Source of the DNA: Arthrobacter sp. 135MFCol5.1
GTDB taxonomy: Bacteria > Actinomycetota > Actinomycetes > Actinomycetales > Micrococcaceae
DNA length: 64,000 nucleotides
Direction: 5' to 3'
Assembly (NCBI RefSeq): GCF_000374865.1
Contig: NZ_KB895457.1
Location: 159,540-223,539 of the forward strand
Part shown: piece by piece, positions 17,105 to 26,331 of the stretch
Numbering within the stretch: position 1 is the first letter of the stretch
Layout: every line of letters starts with the position of its first letter
Notes under the pieces: generated by a model
Database searches by the model: none
What the model saw: the letters and a program-made list of their open reading frames with translations, nothing else
Told to the model about the DNA's origin: nothing
Made by a program: the position numbers and the translations under genes

Positions 17105-18040
17105 ATGTCCGAGCACCCCCAGGTGCCCACACCAGGCCGCGCCGCTCCGCCGCCACCGCCCGCCCAGCCGGCCCCCGGGAGGGGCCGGGGCATCCGTACG
17201 CTGGTCATCCTGGCCCTTGCCGTCATACTGGTCATCGCGGGAACCATCGCCCTTGCCGTAGCCCGGTCCGGGCCGCCGACCGGTTCCGTTGCCCCCACCC
17301 AGCCTGTGGCGGCGCCGGCACCCGTTGCGGCAGCCCCGGAGTCCCTGCAGGACAGCGTGGACACCATCCTCAGCGAGGCGGACCAGTACCGGATCGGGCT
17401 GGCGCTCGCGGACGTGTCCGGCGGCGCGGAACGCACGTTCGGCGATGCGGACGCCTTCACCGCGGCCAGCACGGCGAAGATCCTGACAGCTGCTGCCTAC
17501 TATCACTTGGTGGAAAAGGGGGAGGCGGCCCTGGATGAGCCCATGGGCGACTACGACGCCGCTTTCCAGCTCAAAGCCATGGTCAACGACAGCAACAACG
17601 ACTCCTGGCAGCTGCTGATGGACGCCGTCGGGTACCCCCAGTTGATTGCCTACGCGGCCTCCATCGGTGTTACCTACGACCCCGAAAAGAACCTGTTGAC
17701 CGCGGCGGACATGGCCCTGATCCTGAAAAAGCTGTACGCGGGGGAGCTGCTCAACGCCGACAACACCGCCCAACTGCTCAGCTACATGCAGGACACAAAC
17801 AACGAAGACCTCATTCCCGCCGGCTCCAGGGCAGGCATCGACGTCCACCACAAATACGGTGAGCTCTCCGGCGAACTGCATGACGCCGCACTGCTGAGCT
17901 ACCGCGGCTCGACCTTCGCCCTGGTGATCTACACGGAAAACCGGGACGGCGTGGCCGATGACGGGCAGGCCGAGGTGATCCGGGACCTGACCCGGGCCGT
18001 TGAGGATGCATTGTTCCCGGTTGGGGTGGCGGGCAGGTAG
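17105..18040 (+). CDS. Membrane-anchored class A beta-lactamase-like serine hydrolase
   Basis: 311 residues from the ATG at 17105 (after GGACAGGAG). A Pro-rich cytoplasmic tail (1-29) leads to one membrane helix (~31-53), a Pro/Ala linker and an extracytoplasmic catalytic domain. Penicillin-binding-fold motifs: AASTAK with nucleophile Ser122 and Lys125, and an SNN triad (163-165) in place of SDN. HKYGELSG is in the KTG position; its Tyr is unusual, so true beta-lactamase activity is doubtful. It may act on peptidoglycan or another ester/amide. Confidence 0.82.
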   Translation: MSEHPQVPTPGRAAPPPPPAQPAPGRGRGIRTLVILALAVILVIAGTIALAVARSGPPTGSVAPTQPVAAPAPVAAAPESLQDSVDTILSEADQYRIGLALADVSGGAERTFGDADAFTAASTAKILTAAAYYHLVEKGEAALDEPMGDYDAAFQLKAMVNDSNNDSWQLLMDAVGYPQLIAYAASIGVTYDPEKNLLTAADMALILKKLYAGELLNADNTAQLLSYMQDTNNEDLIPAGSRAGIDVHHKYGELSGELHDAALLSYRGSTFALVIYTENRDGVADDGQAEVIRDLTRAVEDALFPVGVAGR

Positions 18041-18081
18041 CCAACGCCACGCCCGCGCCGTGGTCCGCCGACTCGCCCTCA

Positions 18082-19470
18082 GTGAGCGCTTTGGGCCAGA
18101 CTGTTACCGTGAGCAACAACCCACGGACTGCCTTGGCCGTCGCAGGCCTCAGCCTGGGCACGGCACTGAACCCGCTCAACTCCTCCATGATCGCCGTGGC
18201 CCTGGTGGTGCTGCGCGCCGATTTCGGGCTCGACGTTGCGGCCGTCACCTGGGTGGTCACATCCTTCTACCTTGCTTCTGCGGCCGGCCAGCCGGTGATG
18301 GGCAGGTTGGCGGACCGGTTTGGGCCACGACGGATGTTCATGCTGGGCATGGGGCTGGTGGCCGTTACCTGCGCCCTGGCACCGCTGGCCCCGAACTTTG
18401 CCTTGCTCTGCGTGGCCCGGGCGGTAATGGCACTGGGCACGGCCACCGCGTACCCCAGCGCCGTGGTGATGGTGGGGGCGATTGCGCACCGGGCCAAGGT
18501 GGACTCGGCCCGGCCGCTGGGCCGGCTCCAAATGGCGAACACGTCGGCAGCTGCCGTGGGGCCCGTCGTCGGCGGTTTGCTCGTGGGCTTCGTGGGCTGG
18601 CAGTCGCTGTTCCTGATTAACGTTCCGCTGGCGGTGGCGGCGCTGCTGATCGTGCGGCAGGCCGCACCTGCGGACCAGGTCCGCGAGCGCGGCAGCGTGG
18701 CCCAGCTGGTGCGGGACTCGGATGTTCCGGGCATCGCAGGCTTTATCGGTGCCCTGCTGCTGGTCATGATGGCGGCGCTGAATGTGGCGCCTGACTACCG
18801 CTGGTGGATGCTGGCCGCCGGCACGGTTGTGGCAGCCCTCTTCGCCTGGCGGGAGCTGCGGTTCGCCAAGCCGTTCCTGGACCTGCGGCTGCTGGGCCGG
18901 AACAGGCCCCTCATGCTCGTTTACCTGGCGTTCGCGGTGTTCAGCAGCGTCTACTACTTCGTCTTTTTCGGCCTGCCCCAGCTCTTGCAGGAGGCGGGCG
19001 GCTATGATCCCGGCGTCGTGGGCCTGTTGATGCTGCCCCTTGCCGGGATGTCGGTGGTGGCCACCCCGTGGGCCGTCTCCGCGATGGGAAGGTTCGGTGT
19101 GCGCCGGGTGCTGCTCGCCGGCGTCGTGCTCCTGACGCTTGTGGCGGCACTGATGTGGCTGCTGACCGGCACACTGGCCATCCCCTTCGTGGCGGTCCTG
19201 ACCGCGCTGATGGGGATTCCCTACGGAACCGTCAGTATCGCCACCAACCAAGGCATGTTCGTCTCCACCCGGCCGCAGGACCGCGGCGTCGCGGCAGGGA
19301 TCTACCAGACGTGCCGCTACGTTGGCGCGATCACCGCTACCGTGATGATCGGTGTGTTCGCGTCCGGTGGCGTGCACCAGGACAGCTGGATGCGGATGGT
19401 CCTGGCCATGCTGGTGCTCTGCGCCGTGACGCTCGGGATCTCTGTTTTCTGGCGGCAGCAGAAGGCGTAG
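18082..19470 (+). CDS. MFS transporter, DHA2/EmrB-like drug exporter family
   Basis: 462 residues from a GTG at 18082; a GTG at 18109 (MSNNPRTALAV) is equally possible, and neither has a clear ribosome site. It shows 12 or more membrane helices, the MFS motif GRLADRFGPRRMFMLG between helices 2 and 3, and AVGPVVGGLLVGFVGWQSLF (antiporter-type motif C region). Proton-coupled efflux of an unknown compound is likely. It starts 41 bases after the hydrolase gene and may be co-transcribed. It ends 5 bases from the convergent CNNM gene. Confidence 0.88.
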   Translation: MSALGQTVTVSNNPRTALAVAGLSLGTALNPLNSSMIAVALVVLRADFGLDVAAVTWVVTSFYLASAAGQPVMGRLADRFGPRRMFMLGMGLVAVTCALAPLAPNFALLCVARAVMALGTATAYPSAVVMVGAIAHRAKVDSARPLGRLQMANTSAAAVGPVVGGLLVGFVGWQSLFLINVPLAVAALLIVRQAAPADQVRERGSVAQLVRDSDVPGIAGFIGALLLVMMAALNVAPDYRWWMLAAGTVVAALFAWRELRFAKPFLDLRLLGRNRPLMLVYLAFAVFSSVYYFVFFGLPQLLQEAGGYDPGVVGLLMLPLAGMSVVATPWAVSAMGRFGVRRVLLAGVVLLTLVAALMWLLTGTLAIPFVAVLTALMGIPYGTVSIATNQGMFVSTRPQDRGVAAGIYQTCRYVGAITATVMIGVFASGGVHQDSWMRMVLAMLVLCAVTLGISVFWRQQKA

Positions 19471-19475
19471 CCGCC

Positions 19476-20780
19476 TTACCCGCCGGCACCCGACGGCGGC
19501 GTCACCGGGGTGACCCGGACCCGTGCAATCCGCAGCTTGTCCATGCTGAGGACCGTCAGCACGTACCCCGGGACCTGCACCCGGTCACCGGCCTGCGCCA
19601 GCCGCCCCAAGCGGGACATCATGAAGCCTGCCACCGTCTCATAGCGTCCCTCGGGCAATTCGATTCCGGAGGCTGACGTGAACTCCTGCAGGATCAGGCC
19701 GCCGTCCACCTCGATGGACCCGTTGGCAACGGTGACACGGTCCTCGTGTTCAGCGCCGGTGTCGTACTCGTCATAGATCTCGCCCACGAGTTCTTCCACG
19801 AGGTCTTCGAGCGTGACCACACCGTCGGTGCCGCCGTATTCGTCCACCACCAAGACAATGTGCTGGTTTGTCTTGCGCATCCGGGACAGCGACGGAAGGA
19901 CCCTGTTGGTTCCCGGCATGGCCAGCATGGTCCGGGCAATATCCTTCACCGGCGCTTGGTCCTGTGCCTCGCCCCGGGGCATCAGGTCGCGGATATGGAC
20001 GAAGCCCAGGACGTCGTCGGGGGTCCTGCCAATCACCGGAAACCGGGAGTAGGGGCCGTCCCTGACCATTTCGCGGGCGGCAGCGACCGTTGTGGTCCCG
20101 TTGATGAAGGTCACTTCCGTGCGGGGACGCATGACCTCCTGCAGGGTCCGGTCGCCGGCGCCGAACACATCGGCCAGGATGTGGCGGTTGCTTTCCTCAA
20201 GGGCCTCGCTTTCCGCCACCATGTCCCACAGCTCCTCCGACGTGATGCTTGCCCGTTTGGCATGCGGGTCGCCGCCGAACAGCCGTACCACCGCATCGGT
20301 GGAGACGGACAGCAGCCAGATGACCGGCCGCATAACCCTGGAAAGGGTGATCAGCGGCGGAGCCAGGATCCTGGTCAGGGCGACGGGGTTTTGCAGGGCC
20401 AGCCTCTTGGGTGCCAGCTCGCCCAGGACCAAGGACAGGTAGGCCACCAGCAGCGTCATGCCAACGAACGACGCCGGCCCGGCGGCGGCCCCGAGCCCAA
20501 GGGCTTCCAGGAGGGGCACGACGACGGGCGCGATCGCCGAGGCGCCGTACGCTGCCGAGAAGAACCCGGCCAGGGTCACCCCGATTTGGACAGTGGAGAG
20601 GAACCGGTTGGGATTCCGCGCCAGGGCGGCGGTCCGGACCCCGGACTCGCCGGACTTTTCGATGCGGCGGATCTGGCCCTCGTGCAGGGACACCAGGGCC
20701 ATTTCCGCTGCGGCAAAGACACCGCCCAGCAGAACGAAACTGAGAACCAGAGCAATGTTGACCAGGGTGCCGCTGTCCAT
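19476..20780 (-). CDS. CNNM/CorC-HlyC family CBS-domain membrane protein
   Basis: 434 residues in the UPF0053 architecture. A CNNM domain with about four membrane segments comes first (FAAAEMALVSLHEGQ; LSLVLGELAPKRLAL). A tandem CBS pair follows (VMRPRTEVTFINGTT; KTNQHIVLVVDEYGGTDGVVTLEDLVEELVGEI), then a C-terminal CorC_HlyC domain (VDGGLILQEF; ETVAGFMMSRLGRL). Family members move or sense Mg2+/Co2+, controlled by nucleotide at the CBS pair. The older name 'hemolysin' is historical only. It is 73 bases downstream of the ArsR-SRPBCC gene on the same strand. Confidence 0.93.
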   Translation of the reverse strand: MDSGTLVNIALVLSFVLLGGVFAAAEMALVSLHEGQIRRIEKSGESGVRTAALARNPNRFLSTVQIGVTLAGFFSAAYGASAIAPVVVPLLEALGLGAAAGPASFVGMTLLVAYLSLVLGELAPKRLALQNPVALTRILAPPLITLSRVMRPVIWLLSVSTDAVVRLFGGDPHAKRASITSEELWDMVAESEALEESNRHILADVFGAGDRTLQEVMRPRTEVTFINGTTTVAAAREMVRDGPYSRFPVIGRTPDDVLGFVHIRDLMPRGEAQDQAPVKDIARTMLAMPGTNRVLPSLSRMRKTNQHIVLVVDEYGGTDGVVTLEDLVEELVGEIYDEYDTGAEHEDRVTVANGSIEVDGGLILQEFTSASGIELPEGRYETVAGFMMSRLGRLAQAGDRVQVPGYVLTVLSMDKLRIARVRVTPVTPPSGAGG

Positions 20781-20853
20781 GAGATGACCTTAGACCCGCG
20801 GGTGGCCGCGTGGACGCGGAGCTCCAGTGCGGGCTGCCGGGCGGTTGTCGTCG

Positions 20854-21609
20854 CTAGGTGTACATCAGCGAACCGGGGGTGGTGAGCTTCTCACCGGTTT
20901 CCAGCCAGGTCTTCAGGCCGGAGAGGATCATCGGCCAGCCGCCGTAGAGCTGTTCGTTGGCCCCTTCGCGCAGGTCGCTGTGCGTAACGGTGAGGTGGCA
21001 GGAGTCGTCGCCTACCGGTTCGATCTCCCAGGTGATTTTAGACGTGCCCTCGGCCTTGACGTCCTCGCCCCAGAGCGCCCGCATGGTCTGGACCAGGCGG
21101 CGCGGCGGATCCACCTCCAGGTTCTCGCCCTCGCCCAGGGCCTCCCCGGCCTTGGGGTTGCCCATCACGAACTTGCCACCGGGTGTCCAGTCGGACTCCA
21201 TGGTGTTTCCGAATTGGTACTTGCTGCGGATGTCACTGTCGGTGATGGCTTCCCAGAGCCGTTCCGGCGTGGTCTTGATGTAAATCTCGAAGATCTTTTC
21301 CATGGGAGTTTCCAATCTGGATTTGAGGTCGCTGAGGGCAGCGGCCCATGGTTCTGCGTATTTGCTGACCCAGCGGTCGTGGACCAGGCGGATGGGCACC
21401 GGGTTGAGGAAGTGCAGCTTTTCCCGGCCCCGACGGCGGGTGGCCACCAGGCCTGCATCCTCCAGGATGCGCAGATGCTTGGCGATGCCGAAGCGGGTCA
21501 TGCTGAACCGCGCCTCAAGCGCACTCAGGGTCTGGCCGTCCTCGCGGAACAGCTCATCAAGCAGGTCCCGGCGGGTGGGGTCGGAGAGTGCTTTGAACAC
21601 GTCGTCCAT
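20854..21609 (-). CDS. ArsR-family HTH fused to an SRPBCC (AHSA1-like) domain
   Basis: 251 residues. Residues ~1-75 are an ArsR winged helix (MDDVFKALSDPTRRDLLDEL; TRFGIAKHLRILEDAGLV). Residues ~100-250 are a START-like AHSA1 fold (KIFEIYIKTTPERLWEAITD; TPGGKFVMG; GWPMILSGLKTWLETGE). In related actinobacteria these are usually two adjacent genes; here they are one open frame with no internal stop. The SRPBCC cavity probably binds a hydrophobic ligand that could control the DNA-binding half. A perfect 28-base palindrome sits 10 bases before the start codon, pointing to autorepression. The metal-binding Cys box of ArsR metalloregulators is absent. Confidence 0.9.
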   Translation of the reverse strand: MDDVFKALSDPTRRDLLDELFREDGQTLSALEARFSMTRFGIAKHLRILEDAGLVATRRRGREKLHFLNPVPIRLVHDRWVSKYAEPWAAALSDLKSRLETPMEKIFEIYIKTTPERLWEAITDSDIRSKYQFGNTMESDWTPGGKFVMGNPKAGEALGEGENLEVDPPRRLVQTMRALWGEDVKAEGTSKITWEIEPVGDDSCHLTVTHSDLREGANEQLYGGWPMILSGLKTWLETGEKLTTPGSLMYT

Positions 21610-21618
21610 ACCGCCAAT

Positions 21619-21646
21619 GATAGGTGACTAAATAGTCACCTATCAA
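21619..21646. promoter_or_regulatory. Perfect palindromic operator of the ArsR-SRPBCC gene
   Basis: TGATAGGTGACTA (21619-21631), AA, then its exact reverse complement TAGTCACCTATCA (21634-21646). It is AT-rich in a GC-rich setting and lies immediately upstream of the start at 21609, as expected for an autoregulated ArsR operator. Confidence 0.85.
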
Positions 21647-21684
21647 GGGTTTTACGCAGTTGGCTCGAGCCGGGAGCCGCGTGG

Positions 21685-21720
21685 GGGGTTCCTCGCCGTC
21701 AGCCGCGCGTGCGGAACCCC
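21685..21720 (-). terminator. Hairpin downstream of the DUF1304-like gene
   Basis: GGGGTTCC (21685-21692) and GGAACCCC (21713-21720) pair perfectly across a 20-base GC-rich loop, 15 bases beyond the stop of the minus-strand gene at 21735. It separates that gene from the ArsR-SRPBCC promoter. Confidence 0.5.
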
Positions 21721-21734
21721 GGCGGCCGGGTGGC

Positions 21735-22142
21735 CTAGGGCCCCAGGGGGAGGAAGAGCAAGGTGAGCAGGGCGGGAAGGGTGGCGGCAAGGGTCCCCGG
21801 GACGCTCTCCCACCGCTTCGGGTAGTGGCCCTGCAGGTCGGCCAGCAGCATGGTGGGGGCGGTGAGGACCATGTTCAGGCAGCAATACACAACCAACGTG
21901 TACCCCACCACGGTTTCGCCGATGTTGACCGCCACCAGCCCGGCCGCCAGGCCCAGCGCGACCACCAGGTTCTTGTACCCGGTGGGGATGGCCCACATCA
22001 TCACCGCGGGCACGTTCTCCGGCGGCGTGCTGAGGAACTTCTGCGCCCACCTGCTGCGCAAGAGCAGGAAACTCTCCACCGGGAAGACGCCCACGTAGAT
22101 GGCCACGGCCATCACCGCAAAGACCTGGGACATGATGTTCAT
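21735..22142 (-). CDS. DUF1304-like small membrane protein
   Basis: 135 residues from the ATG at 22142 (a second ATG lies at 22133); the much longer open frame upstream overlaps the divergent LuxR gene and is a shadow. It has four hydrophobic helices. FAVMAVAIYVGVFPVESFLL, IPTGYKNLVVALGLAAGLV and a Leu/Pro-rich final helix (LPALLTLLFLPLG) follow the pattern of DUF1304 proteins (E-x-F, N-x-G-Y-N-like region). Function unknown. It is divergent from the LuxR regulator, with 87 bases between the starts. Confidence 0.7.
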   Translation of the reverse strand: MNIMSQVFAVMAVAIYVGVFPVESFLLLRSRWAQKFLSTPPENVPAVMMWAIPTGYKNLVVALGLAAGLVAVNIGETVVGYTLVVYCCLNMVLTAPTMLLADLQGHYPKRWESVPGTLAATLPALLTLLFLPLGP

Positions 22143-22229
22143 GCCGGAAGGGTAGGGCCGCGGCACTGTAGAGCACCATCCCCGGATTGGGGGATTCCAC
22201 GGGAACCCGGGGAGCCGGATACTGAACCT

Positions 22230-23273
22230 ATGTGGGAGGAACGCGCTGAGCGCGCCCGGCGGGAGATCGCCGCGCTGGCCACAGACGGACTGGACTTGTC
22301 CGCCCTCTATGCCGCCGCCCTGGCACTGGTGCGGCAGTCGGTGCCGTTCGACCAAGCCTGCTGGGCCGGCGTCGACCCCGACACGATGGTGATGAATTCG
22401 GTCACCAACTGGCGGCCCTGGCCCGTCACCGACGAGTACGCCGTCCGGTTCGCCCAATCCGAGTATCAAGGGAACGAGCCGAATACCTTTGCCCAGTTGA
22501 TGGGACGTCCGCGCCCGGTGGCTCGGATTTCGGATGCGCCTGGCCCCGCGGTGGCCGGCAGCATCCGGATCAATGACCTCTTGCGCCCGCTGGGACTGGT
22601 GCATGAACTGCGCGGCGCGTTCCGCGTGGACCAGTCGTGCTGGGGAGTGGGCAGCCTGTTCCGTAATGGGGCGGTCGACTTCAGCGACCGGGAGGTGGAA
22701 TTCCTGGCAGCGGTTACTGGCGCGCTCGCCGCCGCAACCCGCATCGCCACCCGCGCCCACCACGCGGTCTGGGACCAGCATGGGGGCCCGATCATCGTCC
22801 TCGCCGGCGATCGTGGTGAGTTGCGGGCCGCCACTCCGGCCGCCACCACGTGGCTCCAGGCACTCGAAGACGCGGCTCCGGGCCGGTTCAGCATGGTGCT
22901 GTACGCCGTGGTGGAACAGGCAAAGGCGTCACGCACCGGGACGGCGCGGACCCGGATGCGGGACCTCGACGCCGGTTGGGTGGTCCTTCAGGCGAGCCGG
23001 CTCCTCACCGGGGACGATCCCGGACAGATGGTGGTCACGGTGGAGCCGGCCACCACCGGCCAGTTGCTGACCCTCCTCCTGGCTGCCTACGGCTTCACCC
23101 CGAGGGAACAGGAAGTCTGCCTGGAACTCATCGCAGGCAGCCCGGACGCTGATATCTCCCGGCATCTGTTTATCTCGCCGCACACCGTCCACGACCACCT
23201 CAAATCCATCTTCGACAAAGTGGGGGTGGGCAGCCGCGGGGAACTGGTCGCCAGGCTGACGGCAACTGGGTAG
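22230..23273 (+). CDS. LuxR-family transcriptional regulator
   Basis: 347 residues from the ATG at 22230. Residues 1-~270 form a GAF-like sensory region without receiver or ATPase motifs (VRQSVPFDQACWAGVDPDTM; GSLFRNGAVDFSDREVEFLAAV). Residues ~280-345 are a LuxR helix-turn-helix (YGFTPREQEVCLELIAG, then HLFISPHTVHDHLKSIFDKV). It probably senses a small ligand or redox state. It may control the divergent membrane gene and the cupin that follows 10 bases later. No strong ribosome site is visible. Confidence 0.9.
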   Translation: MWEERAERARREIAALATDGLDLSALYAAALALVRQSVPFDQACWAGVDPDTMVMNSVTNWRPWPVTDEYAVRFAQSEYQGNEPNTFAQLMGRPRPVARISDAPGPAVAGSIRINDLLRPLGLVHELRGAFRVDQSCWGVGSLFRNGAVDFSDREVEFLAAVTGALAAATRIATRAHHAVWDQHGGPIIVLAGDRGELRAATPAATTWLQALEDAAPGRFSMVLYAVVEQAKASRTGTARTRMRDLDAGWVVLQASRLLTGDDPGQMVVTVEPATTGQLLTLLLAAYGFTPREQEVCLELIAGSPDADISRHLFISPHTVHDHLKSIFDKVGVGSRGELVARLTATG

Positions 23274-23283
23274 CCTTGGGCGC

Positions 23284-23619
23284 ATGCAGAAGATATCGGT
23301 CGACGCCTTGGCGCGCCAGCAGCTCGAGGCAGCGCTCGCATCCCCCAACGGTCGTGCCGCCGATACCGTTTACGGCGGCCACGAGAAAATCCTCCGGCAA
23401 TCCGTGATGGCGATGGCGGCCGGAACCCGGTTGAGCGAACACAAGAACCCCGGCGACGCCACGGTGTTCGTGATCCGCGGCTGCATCCGGCTGACCGCGG
23501 GTGGAGACTCCTGGCAGGGCAAGGCGGGGGACCTGCTGATCGTCCCGCCCGGCCTGCACAGCCTGACGGCCGAAGAGGACTCCACCTTCCTGTTCACCGT
23601 GGCCAAGCACCGCGACTGA
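23284..23619 (+). CDS. Cupin-domain protein
   Basis: 111 residues, a single conserved barrel: GTRLSEHKNPGDATVFVIRGCIRL with the first metal motif in reduced form (H, then no second His), then GDLLIVPPGLHSLTAEEDS. Metal ligands are partly missing, so it may be a binding rather than a catalytic cupin. It follows the LuxR gene by 10 bases and probably shares its transcript. Confidence 0.85.
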   Translation: MQKISVDALARQQLEAALASPNGRAADTVYGGHEKILRQSVMAMAAGTRLSEHKNPGDATVFVIRGCIRLTAGGDSWQGKAGDLLIVPPGLHSLTAEEDSTFLFTVAKHRD

Positions 23620-23628
23620 CCCATCGAC

Positions 23629-23676
23629 TGCTCCGCCGTTGTCGTTCCGGGCGCTGAAAACGACTGGTACGGAGCA
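23629..23676. terminator. Nested hairpin between convergent genes, bidirectional terminator
   Basis: Outer arms GCTCCG/CGGAGC (23630-23635, 23670-23675; extended by a T-A pair) and inner arms GTCGTT/AACGAC (23641-23646, 23659-23664) are separated by symmetric 5-base internal loops. It lies between the cupin (+) and the MFS gene (-). Confidence 0.65.
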
Positions 23677-23691
23677 CTCGAAGCAGGTTTG

Positions 23692-24933
23692 TCAGGAACG
23701 GTCGGTGACGCTTTCCTTCACCGGCCGTGGCTCCAGCCAGATCCGCTCCCGCGGGCCCGGCGGATAGGCGTACCTCTTCCCGGCAAAGGTGATCAGCAAC
23801 GCGGCAACCACCGGGATCGCCGCCGCGGCGGGGACCAGCAGCGCGCCGCCCACCACCAGGGCGGCCGAACCGTACAGGGCACCAACGGTGATGCCCAGCT
23901 GGATGGTCAGCACGGTCAGCCCGTTGGCGGCCTCGCTGTATTCACCGCCGGCCCGGAGGATCGCCGACTGGTTGTAGATGCCGATTGCCCCGAGGCCGGC
24001 CCCCCAGACCGTCATCAGCACCAGGGTGACGGGGAGGTTTCCTACCGCCAGGGGGAGTAAAAACATCGACGCGGCGATGGCCGCCGTCGTCACGATCAGG
24101 GACCGGCGCGGGCGCGAATCCACGGTCAGCCCGGCAATCCAGATGCCCAGCAGGCCAGAGCCGCCCAGCACGGTCAGGGAGAGGCTGGTGGCGTAGTCCG
24201 GCAGGTGCGCCTCGCGGATGAAGGGTGCGATGTAGGTAAAGAGAGCGAAGTGGGCCAACACGAGCAGCGGCCAGGCGACGGCCACGGACTTTACTCCGGG
24301 CTGGCCAATAGCCTTCCGAAGCGAGGGCCGGGCCGCGTCGGTAATGCGGCGGACCCGGGGGAGCAGCCAGAACGCGAGGACGGTGAGGACCAGCCCAAAG
24401 CCGGCCAGCACCAGGAACGCTGCCCGCCATCCCAGGAACCCGCCTAGGGCGGTGCCCACCGGAGCCCCGATGGCCAACCCCAGGCTGTTGCCGCTGAACA
24501 CGATGGCCAAGGCCTTGCCCACCTTGTCCGCCGGGACCACCCGGGCCACGAACGGCGCCATGGTGGTCCAGAGCAGTCCGTGCGCCAGTCCACCCACCAA
24601 CCTGGCGATCATCGCCGAGGTGAAGTCCGGCGCCATCCCCACCATGGCGTTGCTCAGCGCGAACGTCAGGACCAACGCGACGAGCAGCGCATGCCGTGGA
24701 ATTTTCCCCAGGAGCCGCGCCGCCGGAACCACGGTGACAACAATGACGGCGGCGTACGCGGCGGCGAGGTAGCCGGCCACGGGCTCGGACACGCCGAGGC
24801 CGGAGCTGATCTGCGGAAGGAGCCCTGACGGCAGCAGCTCCGTGGTGATGGCAGTGAAGGCTATGGTGGCCAGCACCGCCATGGCGGCATAGGGAAAACG
24901 GGCAGGGGACGGCGCGGAAATCGCGGAAGGCAT
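23692..24933 (-). CDS. MFS transporter, AraJ/Cmx-like efflux family
   Basis: 413 residues from the ATG at 24933. An alternative TTG at 24987 adds 18 residues and has a purine-rich GGGAGG only 3 bases upstream, so the start is open. It has twelve predicted helices. FTAITTELLPSGLLPQISSGLGVSEPVAGYLAAAYAA is the typical helix 1-2 region of DHA1 sugar/drug effluxers, and GTALGGFLGWRAAFL is motif C. The substrate is unknown; families of this type export arabinose-like sugars or chloramphenicol. Its 3' end meets the nested terminator at 23629-23676. Confidence 0.85.
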   Translation of the reverse strand: MPSAISAPSPARFPYAAMAVLATIAFTAITTELLPSGLLPQISSGLGVSEPVAGYLAAAYAAVIVVTVVPAARLLGKIPRHALLVALVLTFALSNAMVGMAPDFTSAMIARLVGGLAHGLLWTTMAPFVARVVPADKVGKALAIVFSGNSLGLAIGAPVGTALGGFLGWRAAFLVLAGFGLVLTVLAFWLLPRVRRITDAARPSLRKAIGQPGVKSVAVAWPLLVLAHFALFTYIAPFIREAHLPDYATSLSLTVLGGSGLLGIWIAGLTVDSRPRRSLIVTTAAIAASMFLLPLAVGNLPVTLVLMTVWGAGLGAIGIYNQSAILRAGGEYSEAANGLTVLTIQLGITVGALYGSAALVVGGALLVPAAAAIPVVAALLITFAGKRYAYPPGPRERIWLEPRPVKESVTDRS

Positions 24934-25033
24934 GGGGGTGCGTCCATTCAAGGGGTGGGGTTGGAAAGCGGCTCGCTGGCCGGACAAATTCCTCCCTTAA
25001 ATTTACAGGATCGAACCCCCTGCTCCGCGCCGG

Positions 25034-26281
25034 TTACGGCGTGTTCAGGCGTGCGTCCAGCAAGCCGGCCGCGACCGCTGGAGCCAGTCCGGGCGCCAGC
25101 GGGAGGCGCGGGACTACGAGGCAGTGCCACAGGTGGTAGATATCCGCCTTGCCGGACCACACCGTCGAGGTGACATTGCCGTTCTCGTCGAGTTCCTGCT
25201 TCCAGGAACCGTGCTCGTAGTCGATGAACCAGTCGCGGGCGTGGTCCCAGATCCGCTCATACCAGTCCGCGTACTGTTGCTCGCCCGTGGCAATGTACAG
25301 GGCGGCCGCACCGCCGATCGCTTCCGCTGGTACCCACCGGATGCGGGTGGTGACAACGGGCTTGCCTTCCCAGTCGACTGTGTAGACAAAGCCCGGATGG
25401 CCGTCCGGTTGCCAGGCGTCCCGGATGGCGGCATCGAACAAGCCCCGTGCATCCTCGAGGAGCCACTCCGGGACGTCCAGGCCGCGGGCCTCAAGCCCGG
25501 CACGGAGGTGGAGGAGCAGCCGCGCCCACTCCACCCAGTGGCCAGGGGTTCCACCGTAGGCGCGGAACTGGCTGGCGCGGTCATCGGTGTTGTACTCGGG
25601 CATGGGGTTCCAGTCCGGGTCGAAGTGCTCGAACACCCGGTAATTGTTGTTGCGCGCAAACCGGTGGATGAGCACCTCGGCGATGTGCAGGGCCCGTTCG
25701 AGCCACCTGTTCTCCCCGGTCACATCAGCCACGATGAGGTAGGCCTCCACCGAGTGCATGCTGGCGTTGCCGCCGCGGTATGCCTCGGTTTCCGTGAAGT
25801 CCCGGTTCCACGAGTCGAAGCACATGTTGGCCTCGTGGTCCCAGAACTTCGTGTCGGCGACCTGCAGCGCTTCATCCAGCAGCTCCCGCGCTCCGGGTCG
25901 ACCGGCCGCGACGGCGCTTGCCGCGGCCAGGAGCACGAAGGAGTGCTGGTAGCCGGACTTGGTGTCGTCCACCGGACCGTCCTGGTCCACCTCCGCGTAC
26001 CAACCGCCAAACTCGTCGTCGTGGAGGACGCCGTTGAGGGCGGCAATTCCGTGGTCCACGAGCGTGGCCGCTCCCGGCCGTCCCATCAGGGCGGCGACGG
26101 CGAAACTGTGCGTCATCCGCGCGGTGATCCACAGGTGGGTTGGCTTGTCGGCGAATACCTTGCCGTAGTTGTCGAGCCAGCCGAATCCGGTGGCGACCTT
26201 GGAGGCCTCGGCGAAACGGACCAACCGGTCGGTTTCCGCCTCAAGCCATCGTGCGTGGGCGGCGCTGTTCAGCCACGTCAT
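25034..26281 (-). CDS. yihS: Sulfoquinovose isomerase (YihS-type, AGE family)
   Basis: 415 residues, an (alpha/alpha)6-barrel aldose-ketose isomerase converting sulfoquinovose (SQ) to sulfofructose. The protein aligns with E. coli YihS nearly end to end as I recall it: HLWITARM with Arg55, [13 protein letters not shown] with His176, [10 protein letters not shown] with His248, [10 protein letters not shown] with His383, and the C-terminal [17 protein letters not shown]. These catalytic or sulfonate-binding positions even keep the E. coli numbering. It is the last gene of the minus-strand SQ operon, 50 bases after the TauE/SafE gene. The plain AGE label would miss this; the adjacent kinase and aldolase settle the substrate. 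Confidence 0.93.
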   Translation of the reverse strand: MTWLNSAAHARWLEAETDRLVRFAEASKVATGFGWLDNYGKVFADKPTHLWITARMTHSFAVAALMGRPGAATLVDHGIAALNGVLHDDEFGGWYAEVDQDGPVDDTKSGYQHSFVLLAAASAVAAGRPGARELLDEALQVADTKFWDHEANMCFDSWNRDFTETEAYRGGNASMHSVEAYLIVADVTGENRWLERALHIAEVLIHRFARNNNYRVFEHFDPDWNPMPEYNTDDRASQFRAYGGTPGHWVEWARLLLHLRAGLEARGLDVPEWLLEDARGLFDAAIRDAWQPDGHPGFVYTVDWEGKPVVTTRIRWVPAEAIGGAAALYIATGEQQYADWYERIWDHARDWFIDYEHGSWKQELDENGNVTSTVWSGKADIYHLWHCLVVPRLPLAPGLAPAVAAGLLDARLNTP

Positions 26282-26331
26282 GTCATGTCCTCTCAGTTCT
26301 CTCAGTTGCGTGGTAGGTAGAAAATATTGCG

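Noticed and set aside
17105..18040. Calling the serine hydrolase an antibiotic-resistance beta-lactamase
   Set aside because: The KTG-position motif is HKYGE and the SDN motif is SNN; the protein is membrane-anchored, so the specific claim is not supported.
21735..22781. 348-codon minus-strand frame containing the DUF1304-like protein
   Set aside because: Its first two thirds are antisense to the LuxR gene and have no family resemblance; only the part from 22142 is a credible protein.
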